Shown here in pieces: positions 23,100 through 35,117 of a stretch of 64,000 nucleotides of DNA. The notes beneath the pieces are model-generated. The model had not been told where the DNA came from. It worked only from the letters and a program-made list of their open reading frames with translations, and searched no databases. How positions within the stretch are numbered: position 1 is the stretch's first letter; every line of letters starts with the position of its first letter. The stretch comes from Imbricaverruca yamaguchii (taxonomy: Eukaryota > Arthropoda > Thecostraca > Neoverrucidae): contig JAOTOL010001344.1 in the NCBI GenBank assembly GCA_034440575.1, forward strand, positions 614,501-678,500, given 5' to 3'. Position numbers and translations under genes: made by a program.

Positions 23100-24680
23100 T
23101 GCCCGGTCCTTGGGAGGGGTTCGCGCCGAGTGGGGACACCTCCGCGTCGACAGCTCGGGGCCGAGCGCGCTATCTTTCTCCGACTGTGAAGTGCGTCGAG
23201 TAGAGCTGTCGTTCAGTGTGTCAGTCGAGATCAGGCCCAGCGCGATAGCGTCGGTGCAGCGGCCCGGAGTCGCTGGCCGGCCGCCTCGCGCCCACGGCCG
23301 GGTCTCGTGCCGACAGGGGAACACACGGTGGAACAAGACGTTCCGTTCAGGAAGTGCGTCCGCCGGCCCGCTCCGGGCCGCGCCGGCGCCTGTTTTTGCC
23401 ATGTTGAGGAGGTCGTCTCGGCCTGGCGGCTTGAGGCCGTCCCGGCCGCTTGAGGTCGGTCTTGTTTGTTATCGCCGCCGGCCACCGCCGCTCACTAAAC
23501 GGACGGGGGATGAGGATGTGCGTCAGATTGGTGACCGCTGCTGGAGACTCCCCTTCCTGGCTGGCCGACGCGCCCCTGAGCTCCAGTTCACCACCACCAC
23601 CTTCTGACTGGTGCCCGGCGGCGGCGTCGACGAATTCGACGACCGGCAGCACCGACGGCGCGGTCGGCTGAAGTGGGCGGCGGCGCGGCCGACCTCCGGG
23701 CGGCCGCGCGCAACCTTCCCCATAGCTGAGATGCCGGCGCGGCATCTTGGATGCCGGCGCCGCACCTGGGGGCCGGCGCGCCCCGCGTGACGTGGAGAGA
23801 ACTGGAGCCCGCGGACGGTCGTTCACCGGCGCCGCGGACGCGGCCAAAACACGGCGGCCGGCGCGTCACCCGACTACGCGCCACACCCGCGGCCGGCGCT
23901 GGCGCGCGACGCGCTGACCTTCAGCCGGCGTCCGGAAGCCGGGATGTGCATCGGGTACAGGTGCGCCGCTCGCGGCAAAAACGTCCCGTAACGGTCGGCG
24001 AGAGGGCGACGGCAATGAAAGCGAGTGCGGCTGCCGCCAGCTGGGGCCGACCCGGCCGAGCGGAACGACCTCCTGGCGGCCGGCCGGCCGGCTGGGTGGC
24101 CGCACTGGCTCCGCGTCGTACCGCTGCGGACCGAACGTCAGCGACGCACCCGAGGTGACCCGACCGATCGTTCAGAGGCCGTCGAACACCGTTTCCGCGT
24201 GCTGCTCCCAGGTCATTAGCCTCGCGACCTCTCAAAACAAAACCCTTGAGAGCGTGGGGCGCGGGCGTGGCGTGGCGGCTTGCGGCCGCCCTCCCGGCTG
24301 ACATGGTGCGGACCGGTGTGACGCCCGACTGCCGACGGGCGGGCGGGTACGGCCGGGTACCTCGTACCGGGCCGGCCGGGCTCCCGCCCACCGGCCGCCG
24401 CCGGGCGGATCCCGGGAAGTGGCGCTGGCGGCGCTGAATGGCCGCAGATGGGCCGATGCTACCTGCCGGTAATGACTCGGCGGCGCGCCGCCACCGCGGC
24501 GATGACCGACTCCACTGTGGACTGGCGGCCGGCTGTGTAATCGCCGGGCGCGCCGACGCCGGCGACGCGGTCGGCGCCCAGCGTTCGTGTCAGGCGGGCG
24601 TGCGGCGGCGGCGCCGCTCGGTGGCGGCTGGGCTTCCTTGGAACTGGCACGCGTCACCTCGGGTGGTGGTCATCCGGCTC
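23100..24680. other. CpG-dense block in intron 1
   Basis: This 1.6-kb stretch is very GC-rich and dense in CG, with long frames on both strands and no recognised domain. It could be an internal promoter or merely GC-rich intron. I see no TATA box or conserved exon. Confidence 0.35.
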
Positions 24681-25867
24681 TAGCCGGCAGCTCCTGCGGC
24701 AGCTCCTGCGGCATCTGGGAGCACCGGGCGTCGGCGTCCTACAGTCTTCCTTAGTTTACGTGGGAACCAACGCCTGGAGAAGTTTGTTTTGATCTTGAAC
24801 AGAGTGACGACTTCCTGAATTGGCTGTCTTGAAATGTGATTCCATTTTAGGATAATGGTCCATCCCATTTTTGCACTGACTTGTACTCGTACACTTTGTT
24901 TGTGCTTTAGCGTGCTTCGAACCGTCTGGTCATTGGCGCCCATGGGCTAGGCTTGTACACTACTCAGGAGCGGAGGCACTGGGTGAACTGGGCAGAGGCA
25001 TGCTCTACATGGTGGGGGGGGGGGCTGGGTGCATGTACGCCCATGTAAGGTGGCGCTCCTTTGACTCCGGAAAAGGTGCCCATCCGGGGAGGTTCAAGTG
25101 CATCCTTTCTCAACGGACTATTCAACAAAAGTCTTTCCTCGGAGGAAAAGGCGCCTCTTCAATACGCTTAAGTGCACCTGGTGCACGGATTTCCAGGCGA
25201 GTTCCTCTTCCTCCTCCATGCAAATGTATGTATCCGCCTCTACCTCACACTGCGATAAATGAATCCACAGATATTGCCAGATGATGATCAAGTACGTCCG
25301 GCATGGCCTTTAATAACGATTCATCGAAGGCTTGATAGCCTTCCATCGCCTTGACCAAGGACGTGGCTTCGGTAACGGGATTGGTAGGTGAGGGGAAGGG
25401 AAGGGAGCACGAGTATGTCATAAGGAAATAGCACAAGTATCCAGTGGCGTAGCCAGGGGCTTCTAAGAGTACTGGAAACTTTCCACCTTCCATCCGAAAT
25501 TTATCGGGCACCCACCATCATCCATAAGTGGCATTTAGCAAAGGAGAAGCCGTTCCAGTATTTATATGTTTATCAAATGTAACTTGATTCAGGCGGGCTG
25601 ATAGGTAATATGGTTGTGTGCACAGCAGGTCAGTGTGGCGAGGTTGCCTCGTGAGCCACGTCTGCGGCGTGATCTCACCGACGGCCGATAGTGGGTGATG
25701 ATCCGCTTCGAGTGCCCGCGACGTCCGATCTCGGTGCTGACGCCGCGCGCGTGACCGATAGCGCGTCGACTGGCGCTCGAGAGCGCCAGATAGCGGGCGC
25801 CGTGTCCGATACGATGCGCGGCGGCCGCGCCGGTGCTGAAGAGCGCCACGCCAGCGGACGCGCGCGG

Positions 25868-26175
25868 CGTGACGCGTGACGTGACGTGACGTGACGAGTG
25901 ATGTGGCAAGTGACGTGATGTGACGTGTGACGTGTGACGTGGCGTGTCGTGACTGTGTCTGCGTGACGTGACGTTGCACGTGACGGTGACACGTGACGTG
26001 TGACACGTGACGTGACACGTGACTGTGACACGTGACGTGTGACACGTGACGTGTGACACGTGACGTGACGTGACGAATGACGTGACGAGTGACGTGACGA
26101 GTGACGTGACGTGTGACGTGACGAGTAACGTGACGTGACGAGTGACCACGTGACGTGACGAGTGACCACGTGACG
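25868..26175 (+). repeat. ACGTGACGTG array
   Basis: About 300 bases made of TGACGTG, TGACACGTGACG and GACGAGTGACG steps of 5, 7 and 10 bases. It holds dozens of TGACGT and CACGTG words. The serine- and histidine-rich minus frames across it are by-products. Confidence 0.92.
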
Positions 26176-26519
26176 CGCTGATGGCGGGCGACAGAGCACA
26201 CTCGGTGGCGCCCTGGGTGACGTGCTGACACGCGCCGACTCGACTCGAGACTCGATACTCGCGCGTCTGGTGTGGCCGTGAAAGTGAGGCGACAGTGACG
26301 GGGGCGGGCTGTCGGTCCTGTGCTGCCCGCGGCTGCACGCAGAGCGTGACGGGCCTGGCAAACGACAGGTGCCCGGCAACAGCAGGGGCGAGGGGAGGAA
26401 CGTGACGGGTGCAGGCCAACCAGCGCGCCACCACCGCAACGTGGAGCGAAGGAACGTGGAACGTGTGCCGTGTTTATTTCTCCAGCCATCGGTTCCGACC
26501 ATGCCAACGTGTCGTCATG

Positions 26520-26577
26520 CCAGAATCGATCACTTCTGGTCCGCCGCTGGAGTCGCTCACTTCTGGTCCGCCGACGA
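26520..26577 (+). repeat. 28-bp tandem duplication
   Basis: TCACTTCTGGTCCGCCG occurs twice, 28 bases apart. Confidence 0.8.
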
Positions 26578-26584
26578 AGTATTA

Positions 26585-26700
26585 TTGACCAAGATGATGC
26601 AAGGCGTCCAAGCAGACACATTCGTCGGTAACTTTCACCGGCAGCCCCATATCATTAAGAATGACCGCGAGTTGTTTGACACGAGCCGGTCAATGCGTTC
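26585..26700 (-). mobile_element. Possible Ty1/copia Gag relic
   Basis: The minus strand reads RVKQLAVILNDMGLPVKVTD followed by ECVCLDALHHLG. This resembles the Gag stretch of copia elements in which a helix ending KxLAxxLxxMG precedes VxDxD and a short LxxLP-like block. The final LP is replaced and a stop follows. It is a weak, single-motif call. Confidence 0.3.
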
Positions 26701-26936
26701 ATCAGTTACGCTCCATCTGCATTCTTCACGGTGGTTGGCATTCGTCAAATGAGTCAGTGTGACTGACTCGGCGTTTTGTGCGCCGGTTTTTGTTTGGGAA
26801 TCAATCGCCGCCTGTGCTGGCGGTCGGTGCTGACGTTAAGTGGACGGTCTGGCGGTGTTTGTTTGGCGGGCCGCAGACTGGTACCGGCGCCCGTTCGGGC
26901 TCTCAGAAACGGGCAGCTGCTGGGTGTTCTGCACGC

Positions 26937-27235
26937 GCCGCGGGGCCTGCTCGGGTCTCGGCCGCCGGGTCGTGAGGCCGTGCGCGCGCCGCGGGGCCCG
27001 CTCGGGTCTCGGCCGCCGGGTCGTGAGGCCGTGGCCCGCTCGGGTCTCGTCGACAGTTGGGTCGTGAGACCGTGCGCACCCTGCGGGGCCCGCTCGGGTC
27101 CCGTCGGCAGTTGGGTCGTGAGACTGTGCGCACCCTGCGGGGCCCGCTCGGGTCCCGTCGGCAGTTGGGTCGTGAGGCCGTGCGCACCCTGCGGGGCCCG
27201 CTCGGGTCTCGGCTGCCGGATCGTGAGGTCGTACC
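26937..27235 (+). repeat. 51-57-bp minisatellite, about 5.5 copies
   Basis: GGGGCCCGCTCGGGTCTCGG with GGGTCGTGAGGCCGTGCGC repeats, with units changing from GCCGCCGGGTC to GGCAGTTGGGTC in the middle. A looser GGAGCA(C/G)-GTCTGG repeat continues at 27360-27510. Confidence 0.9.
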
Positions 27236-28284
27236 GACGTGGCGGTCGGGCGGTGCCGTCGCCGTCGCCGCGGCCGCAGCCAGACGACTTTTTGTGTGTA
27301 GTGAGTGGTGCACAGTCACGCTCCCGGCCGCCCGGCACGGTCTGGGTCGCGGCCGTCGAGCGCAGTGCGGAGCAGGGATACGGGGCGCGGTCTGGAGCAC
27401 CGCCACAGACACAGGTGGGATCACGGGCTCCGACACACGGCCTGAAAGCACAGCTACGGAGCACGGTCTGAAGCACGACCCGGGAGCACAATCTGGAGCA
27501 CGCATGCTGAGCATAGCCTGGAACCCAGGTGCCAAAAGCAACATGGGCGTGGAATACAGCCTGGGGCGCGGATGTGACAATCAAACACGTAGCACATAGT
27601 GAGCTCATCGATGAATGTCCGAAGTGCGGTTTAAGACTTTCGCCTTATACACACTTCAGAATGTAAAACGAGACTTCGGTTCCGAATGTGGAACCGAAGT
27701 TTCACCTCAGCCTGAACAGAGCCGTCGTGACCTGGAATGGATATCCGAAACACAAGTCCAGAGCTCAGGCCCAGAATGCAATACGTACAGCTTGCCTCCC
27801 GGACAACTCAGCTGGTGGGAATGCCGGCCGGTACTGGCTTTCCTTGCCCTGGCAAGGCAGGCTTGGATTCGTTACATGTGCTCGCATTTGATCCCGGCCG
27901 AGAGTGCCGTAGACAACCGGCCTAGTGGGGCCGGGGACGTGGCAACGGGTGTCGGTGTATTGGAAGCACGTTTGAATCATCTGTTTACCGTCTGCCGTTG
28001 AGCTGGACTTCCTAGATCTGGTGCTGGGGTCAGGGTGCAGCATGATGTTGTGCTTAGAAATAACTCTGTTCCATCCAGTCACCCAAAATGACAGTGTCAC
28101 GTGCCGTACTTTACTCGAAGCTAGCACCTGCGCCGACAATGGCCTTGGTGCGGGTCTGAAGCGATTTGCAGAGTTGTGGTCCAATCGGGTTGGCTGCGCC
28201 AAGGATTGCTGCGTATATCTACCGAGAATATTGGTATGAATACAGCTCTACGATGGTTGTGTTAAATCGAATTAAATTAAGCAA

Positions 28285-28470
28285 AAGCCAATAATAGGAG
28301 GGAGAGATCGAGAGAAATAGAGAATTAAAGGTAGATATTTAGAGATAGGTGTAGCATTAGGGATGGGGAGGGAAATAAAAAAGGAGAGAAGGAAAGAGGT
28401 AGAGAAGGTAAACCGAAAAACAAATTGAGGGAAGTAGGGTAAGAGAATGAGAGACTGAGACATGTAGAAA
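28285..28470 (+). repeat. Purine-rich tract
   Basis: About 180 bases of mostly A and G (for example GGGAGGGAAATAAAAAAGGA), interrupted by single pyrimidines. It could adopt triplex DNA. There are no coding features. Confidence 0.8.
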
Positions 28471-28684
28471 GTAGCTAATAGGTGCTACTCAACAGCCCGA
28501 TATACCTTGCATCGGAGGTACGCCCGAATATGGCTGAGCGCTGTCGGGAATGACCGGTTTTGCGTGCGTATAAGCTACAACGACTCGGACGTTGTGTTCC
28601 ATTGTGTGTCGTGCGATGCGCCCTGTGACGATGCGGCGGATGGGATCCACTCGTTCGCTGGCTGGCCGTGGCTTTTCGTACACA

Positions 28685-29830
28685 TCGCGAGAGGAACTGT
28701 GGCACCCGGTGGCTGGTGTTGTGAATTTGTCCCCGTCGCAGGTCAGTATGTGTGGTAGCCCGTGAGGAACTGTAGCACCCGGTGGCTGATGTTGTGAATT
28801 TGGCCCCGTCGCAGGTCAATGTGTGTGGTGGCCCGAGAGGAACTGTGGCACCACGGTGGCTGGTGTTATGAACTTGACCGCCCTGTCACAGGTCAGTATG
28901 TGTGGTAGCCCGTGAGGAACTGGCACCCGGTGGCTGGTGTTGTGAATTTGGCCCCGTCGCAGGCCAGTGTGTGTGTGGTGGTCCGAGAGGAACTGTGGCA
29001 CCCGGTGGCTGGTGTTGTGAATTTGTCCCCGTCGCAGGTCAGTGTGTGTGGTGGCCCGAGAGGAACTGTGGCACCCGGTGGCTGGTGTTGTGAATTTGGC
29101 CCCGTCGCAGGTCAGTATGTGTGGTAGCCCGTGAGGAACTGTGGCACCCGGCGGCTGGTGTTGTGAATTTGTCCCCGTCGCAGGCCAGTGTGTGGTGGCC
29201 CGAGAGGAACTGTGGCACCCGGTGGCTGATGTGAGTTTGGCCCCGTCGCAGGTCAGTGTGTGTGGTGGCCCGAGAGGAACTGTGGCACCCGGTGGCTGGT
29301 GTTATGAACTTGACCGCCCTGTCACAGGTCAGTATGTGTGGTAGCCCGTGAGGAACTGTGGCATCCGGCGGCTCGTGTTGTGAATTTGACCGCTCTGTCG
29401 CAGGTCAATGTGTGTGGTGGCCCGAGAGGAACTGTGGCACCCGGTGGCTGGTGTTATGAACTTGACCGCCCTGTCACAGGTCAGTATGTGTGGTAGCCCG
29501 TGAGGAACTGTGGCACCCGGTGGCTGGTGTTGTGAATTTGGCCTGTCGCAGGTCAGTGTGTGTGTGGCCCGGAGGAACTGTGGCACCCGGTGGCTGATGT
29601 TGTGAATTTGGCCTGTCGCAGGTCAGTGTGTGGTGGCCCGAAGGAACTGTGCACCCGGTGGGTGGTGTTGTGAATTTGGCCCGTCCAGGTGGAAATGTGG
29701 CACCCGGTGGCTGGTGTTATGAACTTGACGCCCTGTCACAGGTCAGTATGTGTGGTAGCCCGAGAGGAACTGTGGCACCCGGTGGCTGGTGTTGTGAATT
29801 TGGCCCCGTCGGAGGCCAGTATGTGTGATG
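28685..29830 (+). repeat. 73-bp minisatellite, about 16 copies
   Basis: Units contain GAGGAACTGTGGCACCCGGT, GGCTGGTGTTGTGAATTTG, then GCAGGTCAGT(A/G)TGTGTGGT. Two unit types alternate: one with GGCCCCGTCGCAGG and one with GACCGCCCTGTCACAGG after GAACTT, suggesting partial higher-order order. Confidence 0.95.
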
Positions 29831-30682
29831 GCCCGTGAGCGTGCCAGGCCATCACAATCGCACCCAGCTGACACGGCAAAAGATCACCTCGTTACCCAAC
29901 CCTGTCATTTGGCGGGTTTCTGAGCAGCTGCGTGTTCTGGTGTGTGTGTCCTGTTTGGTGCCAGATGCCGCGCCGGCGCCAGCACCACCGCCGACGTGCG
30001 CGGCATGTTTGTGTGCTGTTCTCCATGGTGATGTGCGAGTATTGCTTCGCGGCGAGCTCAAGTATGCAGTGCGTTATCGTGTTTGTAGGGACAGTGTCGA
30101 TCGCGGGTTCGACACTTGGCTGATGTAAGCGGTGCACTGCAGACGATGCACCCTGAGGTCCAAATAACTAACCAAGCGGTCTCGTTTACCGTGAGCGACC
30201 CCGGTCTGGTTCTGGCGCTCCCGTGCTAGTTCTGTGTTAGTTAGTTATTAGGGGTTTAGGGCGCATCAACAGCAGTGGTTATACAGCGCCCATGCTAGTT
30301 CTGTGACGTGACGCGTTTGCTCGATGGTGGGCGACTCTGGTGCAGTTTTGTCGGCGCCTGTTGCGCCCGACGACAGGGCAGAAGAATGCTGCCACCTGTG
30401 GCCGTGGCACAGATGTGCCGTGGGCTCGGCAGACGACCGTGATCGTTACGTCCGGCGCATGATGTCCCGTGCCTGGTGATGCGTGGCGAGTCAACGGGTG
30501 TGTGGCCTCCTCGCGCACCGATTGTGGACGTTTAGTGGCTCCGTCATCCAGAACCAATGTGTCCATTGTGTACGTGCGTCGTTTTATTCAGTGCGTTTCT
30601 GTCTTCACTTTGCGTACATCCGTTGTCCCGTTGATCGTGCGGTGGTCGTGAGTTCTTTTGACACGTTTTCCTTCTGCTTCAG

Positions 30683-30850
30683 ACGCGGATGGAGGTGGAG
30701 GACATCTTCGGCGACCTGGCCGACGGAAGGAAGCTGCTGCGCCTGCTGGAGATCATATCCGGCGAGAAGCTCGGCAAGCCCAACAACGGCAAAATGCGCG
30801 TGCACAAGATCGAAAACGTCAACAAGTCGCTCGCCTTCCTGCACACCAAG
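30683..30850 (+). CDS. kst: Beta-heavy spectrin exon 2 (residues 54-109), CH1
   Basis: The exon is 56 codons, phase 0 at both ends. The acceptor follows a good pyrimidine tract (ttttccttctgcttcag) and the donor is GTGGGT. It encodes the middle of CH1, with [30 protein letters not shown] and [19 protein letters not shown]. These are the helix and loop blocks that build the first calponin-homology fold and its actin-contact surface. It follows a 16.5-kb first intron and precedes an 8.5-kb second intron. No break or missing conserved residue is visible. Confidence 0.96.
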
Positions 30851-31769
30851 GTGGGTGGCCCTCGGCTGCGGTGTGGCGTCACGACGTCGTCACGTGCTGT
30901 GGGGGACGTCACGGTCTGTGGTGCGACTTCCGTCACGTGTCGGGTTCGCGGTGCGCCCGAGCTGAGGTCGCCCGCCACAAACGTGTGCTGCAAACAATTG
31001 CGCCGGTGCGGTGTTACGCTTCGCCTGCGGCACGACGGGCCGCGGCGACCGGCGACGTCGCCAGGGAGGCATACCCGACACGCGAGTAAAAATCATACCA
31101 GCAGGGTTGTTGCTGCAACCTCAATCTATGCTGCCCAGGAGATAAAAAAGTGATGCAACGTGGCATAAACAACGTGAATATTTTGATAGTGGCGCTGCAG
31201 CTGCAACGGCTGCAGTAGTACATTCTCCTCCCACGGAAGAGGTCGGCGGCGGGCGGCTTTCCTCGCGGCCGCCGGTCGTGGACGGTTCTCCGTGCCGACG
31301 AGGCCGGTGTGGAGCGCACGAGACGGCTGCGGGTTCGGCCGCCGCGCCGCTCAGACTGCCGGCGCCTTTCTCCCCGGGGCGGACGAGCCGGGCCGGGCCT
31401 GTCGCGGCCGACGGCCGTGCGCCGGCCTCACAAACGGTCCGCCCGGCGTCGGCACCCGGCGCCGCGCGTCCACTGCCGACAGGCAGTGCCGGCACGTGCG
31501 CGCGCACACGTCCGTCCGCGTTTGCCCTGCGCAGCGCCGTCGGTGCGGTGCTGTGCGAATAGCCGACACGGACAGGTGTCGGTTACTCCGGGCACGCAGT
31601 CGCGCGACGCACGGCCGCCAGCGTGACATCCGGCACGTCCCGTGACGTCCGGCACGTCCCGTGACGTCCGGACGGCACGTCCGGCTCGGCGCCGCCGCTG
31701 TTATGATGCGTGCTGCTCGCCGTGTCCGCGCCGTACGCTGCGTTACACTGTGCTCGATGAGCTCGTCTG

Positions 31770-31915
31770 GCCGTGCTGTGCCGCGCCGCGCCGCGCTGTG
31801 CTGTGCCGTGCCGTGCTGTGTCGTGCTGTGCTGTGCTGTGTCGTGCTGTGCTGTTCTGTGCCGTGTTGTGCCGTGCTGTGCTGTGCTGTGCTGTGCTGTG
31901 CTGTGCTGTGCCGAT
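31770..31915 (+). repeat. (CTGTG)n / (CCGTG)n pentamer
   Basis: About 28 units of TGCTG or TGCCG. Cysteine- and valine-rich or histidine- and glutamine-rich frames are artefacts. Confidence 0.93.
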
Positions 31916-32049
31916 TGTCGTTCTGGCAGCTGACCGGCCACGTCCGGAACCTCGTTATGCTCATCATCCCCGGGTCATCAACTTCGGCAGGAATTGGTTG
32001 TGGTTGCATTGAGGGCGATTACCCCCCCACCTTTTACTTCCTTCCTTCC

Positions 32050-32300
32050 GAAAAAAAAAAAAAAAAAAACAAAAAAAAAATTAAATAAACTAAAAAAAAC
32101 ACAATAAAATATATTAAAAAAAAATACTTTTTATTTTTTTTCATCTTAATTTTAATAAACAAGGGAGGGCTAGGTAGGAGGAACAAAAAAAAAAATAAAT
32201 ATTTTTGGGGAAGTGGGAATTATTTTTTAGTAACAAAACCGGTAGGAAAAAAATAAAAAAATTTTAAATTTTGTTTTTTTTTTTGTATTTTTCAGGAACT
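32050..32300. repeat. AT-rich island with A and T runs
   Basis: About 250 bases, nearly all A and T, with A19 and A10 runs at about 32050-32080 and T runs near the end, in otherwise GC-rich intron. Part may be the poly(A) tail of a retro-insert, though no body is recognised. Confidence 0.8.
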
Positions 32301-33527
32301 TGCAAAATGTAACAAAAATTACGCTCGCTAGTATAGATCGCCACCACTACGTCTGCCTGGCGACACCGAATTCCATCCGGTTCAGCGCAACCCTGCCCAT
32401 CTCGGTCGCGACAAACCAAACTGCGCCTGTTCAGGTTTATCCCACGGGAACCAGCCGCCGGTCGATGCACTGCGGTGCGTTCCTGTGTGGTGGGCATCAC
32501 GCCGGCAACGTTGAAGTCCGCCGCTGTTCCGCTGCTGGAGGGTGCCGTTTAGGGTGTTTCCTCGCCGCCACGAGGCCACGGGGAGGGGCTGCTGGCCGCC
32601 GGAAGTGGTGAATCAGTGCCGTCGGGGGATGGCGAGCTCGCGTCATGGCCACATGTGCATATGCACACGGTCGGTGCAGACTGTGGGAGCGGCGCTATCT
32701 GTGAGGAACCTCCTCCAGGAGGAGGGGGGGCTGTGGTCGGTTTGTGGCGTCGAGATTTGTTCACACTCTTGTTCGGTGGTGGGTTGGAGGCTTGGTCTGG
32801 AAGCTGCACAAGTTCGACAGAAATTATGTTGATGCATATGTTACTGATACAGTTCGTTCGACTCTGTTCAACACCATCATGACTGGCCGGCACCACCACG
32901 TCTCGGCGGGTTGCGATCGAATGCAGCCCATCTCGTCCGACCTGAGTGTGTTCCATTCGGCGCACTCCGGTCGGCTATTTCCATCTCGATCAGTCGCTGT
33001 CATTACCGTCACGCTCGGCACGCTTTTGATAGATCGTGATGCTGTTGGGCGGCCCCAGCCGCCCACCGACAGTGTCGCTCGCTGTTGGCCCTGTTACTCG
33101 CCGCTCATTCGCATTCGGCGTTTGCTACCGTTCCAGTCGTTCGCCATCGTCGTCTGACGCTCCCTGTCCCCCGTCAATCACAACAGCTTCCCGACAATCT
33201 GTAGCTTCATGTTGACCATGCTGATTTATATCTGCAGCTCCCTGTCAGTCATTGTAGTTTCCTGTTGACCATAACGATCCCTGTGTACAGGTGTACAATT
33301 TCCAGCCAATCACTGTATCACAACCGTGCCAAACGCTGCCCGTCTACAGCTCCGCGCCGCCAATGTCCAGACCGAGCCGATCGGTGTCATGTATGTCGGT
33401 CCCCACTACTTGGCCCGCAGCTGCTACCCCCCCCCCCCCAAGCTGCCGGCCGACTGTCAGCTGGCTGGTCAGGACGTTACTGCTGCGGGGTGTCGGCTCG
33501 GCCGAGCCTCGTGAGGCCTGACTGGGG

Positions 33528-33590
33528 ACCTCCGCCGCCGCCGCCGCCGCTGCCGCCGCCGCCGCTGCCGCCGCCGCTGCCGCCACACCT
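33528..33590 (+). repeat. (CCG/CTG)n triplet run
   Basis: CCGCCGCCGCCGCCGCTGCC and similar over about 60 bases. Confidence 0.92.
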
Positions 33591-35117
33591 AACTAGCCGG
33601 GTGGCCGGTCGGCCGACGGAGGTCACTGGAGGTCACGCAGATCACTCTGCCGGGTGGTTGCGGCCGATGGTGTCTGGCAGCGGCGGCGAGACGGGCGCCT
33701 CGGCCGTGGAGTGGGTAGCGGTAGATGCCGATAGACGGGGTAGATCGGGGTAGATGGGTTCGATGTTGGTCTCGCGTGGAGATGGTATGTCAATTGGCGA
33801 CATCAAGACGAAGTAGATGGGGGTGGGGTAAATGCTGGTTTCAGTGGGATACTAGCAGAACACAGATGAGGAGATTGGACGGATGGTCAGGTGCCGGTCC
33901 CATTGGAGCACCAGAAGGATGGCCAGAAGATCATGCTCTTTCTGCGTCAAGTGTTGTCATGCGTTTTTTTTCTCCACGAGCGCTTACTCTGGGGAGGCAG
34001 AAGAGCCATCACCAAATTCCGTGCACCTTGATCATTAACCCAGTAGTGTTTCACGAGAACATCCTAAAATTTTAACCATACCCAGTATTGTACACATTGC
34101 ACTGCCTCTTTGGTCCATTGGTCCTGTGTGTAACGTAAAGGGATGTCACTACGAAGGTCAGCTTGCGACCATGATCTGCAATGGAACGCCAGCAGAGGAT
34201 AGGTGAGTAGAATACCGGAAAACGCCCAGCCTCATGGAAGCGAAACTGTTCCCATCTCATTGTGTGTCTATCAGCGCTCACATCTCTAAATATATACAGG
34301 TTTTGGGTATATTTATCAGGAACAGAAATAAATGGTATAAAATGACCAACCATCAGAAATAACTCGCAGGACCAGCAGAAAAGGTGGCAGGACGAACTTG
34401 TTAGCCGATTTCCTACAACGTAGCGTGGCAAAGTAAATGTGGACTTGTCTCATATCCACACGCTCTCCTGCGGACCCGCGCTTGTTTATGGTATAACGGC
34501 ATTCTTCCCTAGCCTGATTGATGACGTTGTTGATTATCATCTTCATAATGTTTGATGCATATACAAGTCGGTATGTCCATGGTCAGCATAGGACTTAACC
34601 CTCGTCCGCATCCCAATTTGTCGCCGTGCTCTCAGCGCATCCTTCAAAATATGAAGCACATGGCTTCGATTGTCTGACAAGACGTGATTTATGTGTATGT
34701 GTTGAAACCGTTTGACGTAAGAAGCTGATCACTCAGAGCTGTGAGCTCCGTATCTACTAAGTCAAAAGCACGCGCTAAATGAAGTATGAGAAGTTGCATT
34801 TGCATCAAGCACATTGCGCAAGTATGTCGTCACAGCAATGCTTTTTCGGCATGGACGACCGTGCTCCGTAGGTGGACGTGATGGCCTGAACGTGACGAGT
34901 AGCGCCTGGCGTGCCATGCCGCCGTTCCTCAGCCAGCACCAAATGGGTGCGCCTGCTTACCTGCCAGCAATTTCAGTCCTCCTTTCCGTCGACCCCCGTC
35001 ACCCCGCCAGTCCCACCTGACCGAAACCGAATCGTGTCGTGACGTTCCCGATTAGCAGATGTAGAGTAGCATGATTGTTTAATGGTGTGACCGTCAGCCA
35101 ATCCAGTAGGTTGTGGG

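Larger units (their letters stand above)
14167..30682 (+). other. Intron 1 (16,516 bp)
   Basis: Donor GTTAGT, acceptor ttctgcttcag. It contains two SINEs, several minisatellites, a TGACG array, a purine-rich tract and possible retroelement scraps, each listed separately. Between them, 14170-15230, 16230-17760, 18180-18780, 23065-25860 and 27600-28280 hold no gene that I recognise. A lone CAGTGGCGTAGCCAGGGGC at about 25442-25460 looks like a transposon end, but no partner end was found. Confidence 0.85.

Noticed and set aside
25518..26621. Minus frames rich in serine, arginine and histidine (367, 281 and 275 codons)
   Set aside because: They are produced by the TGACGTG array and GC-rich flanks.
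28685..29830. CRISPR-like appearance of regular repeats
   Set aside because: The units are contiguous 73-bp tandem copies without unique spacers, in an animal gene intron; the same holds for the other arrays.
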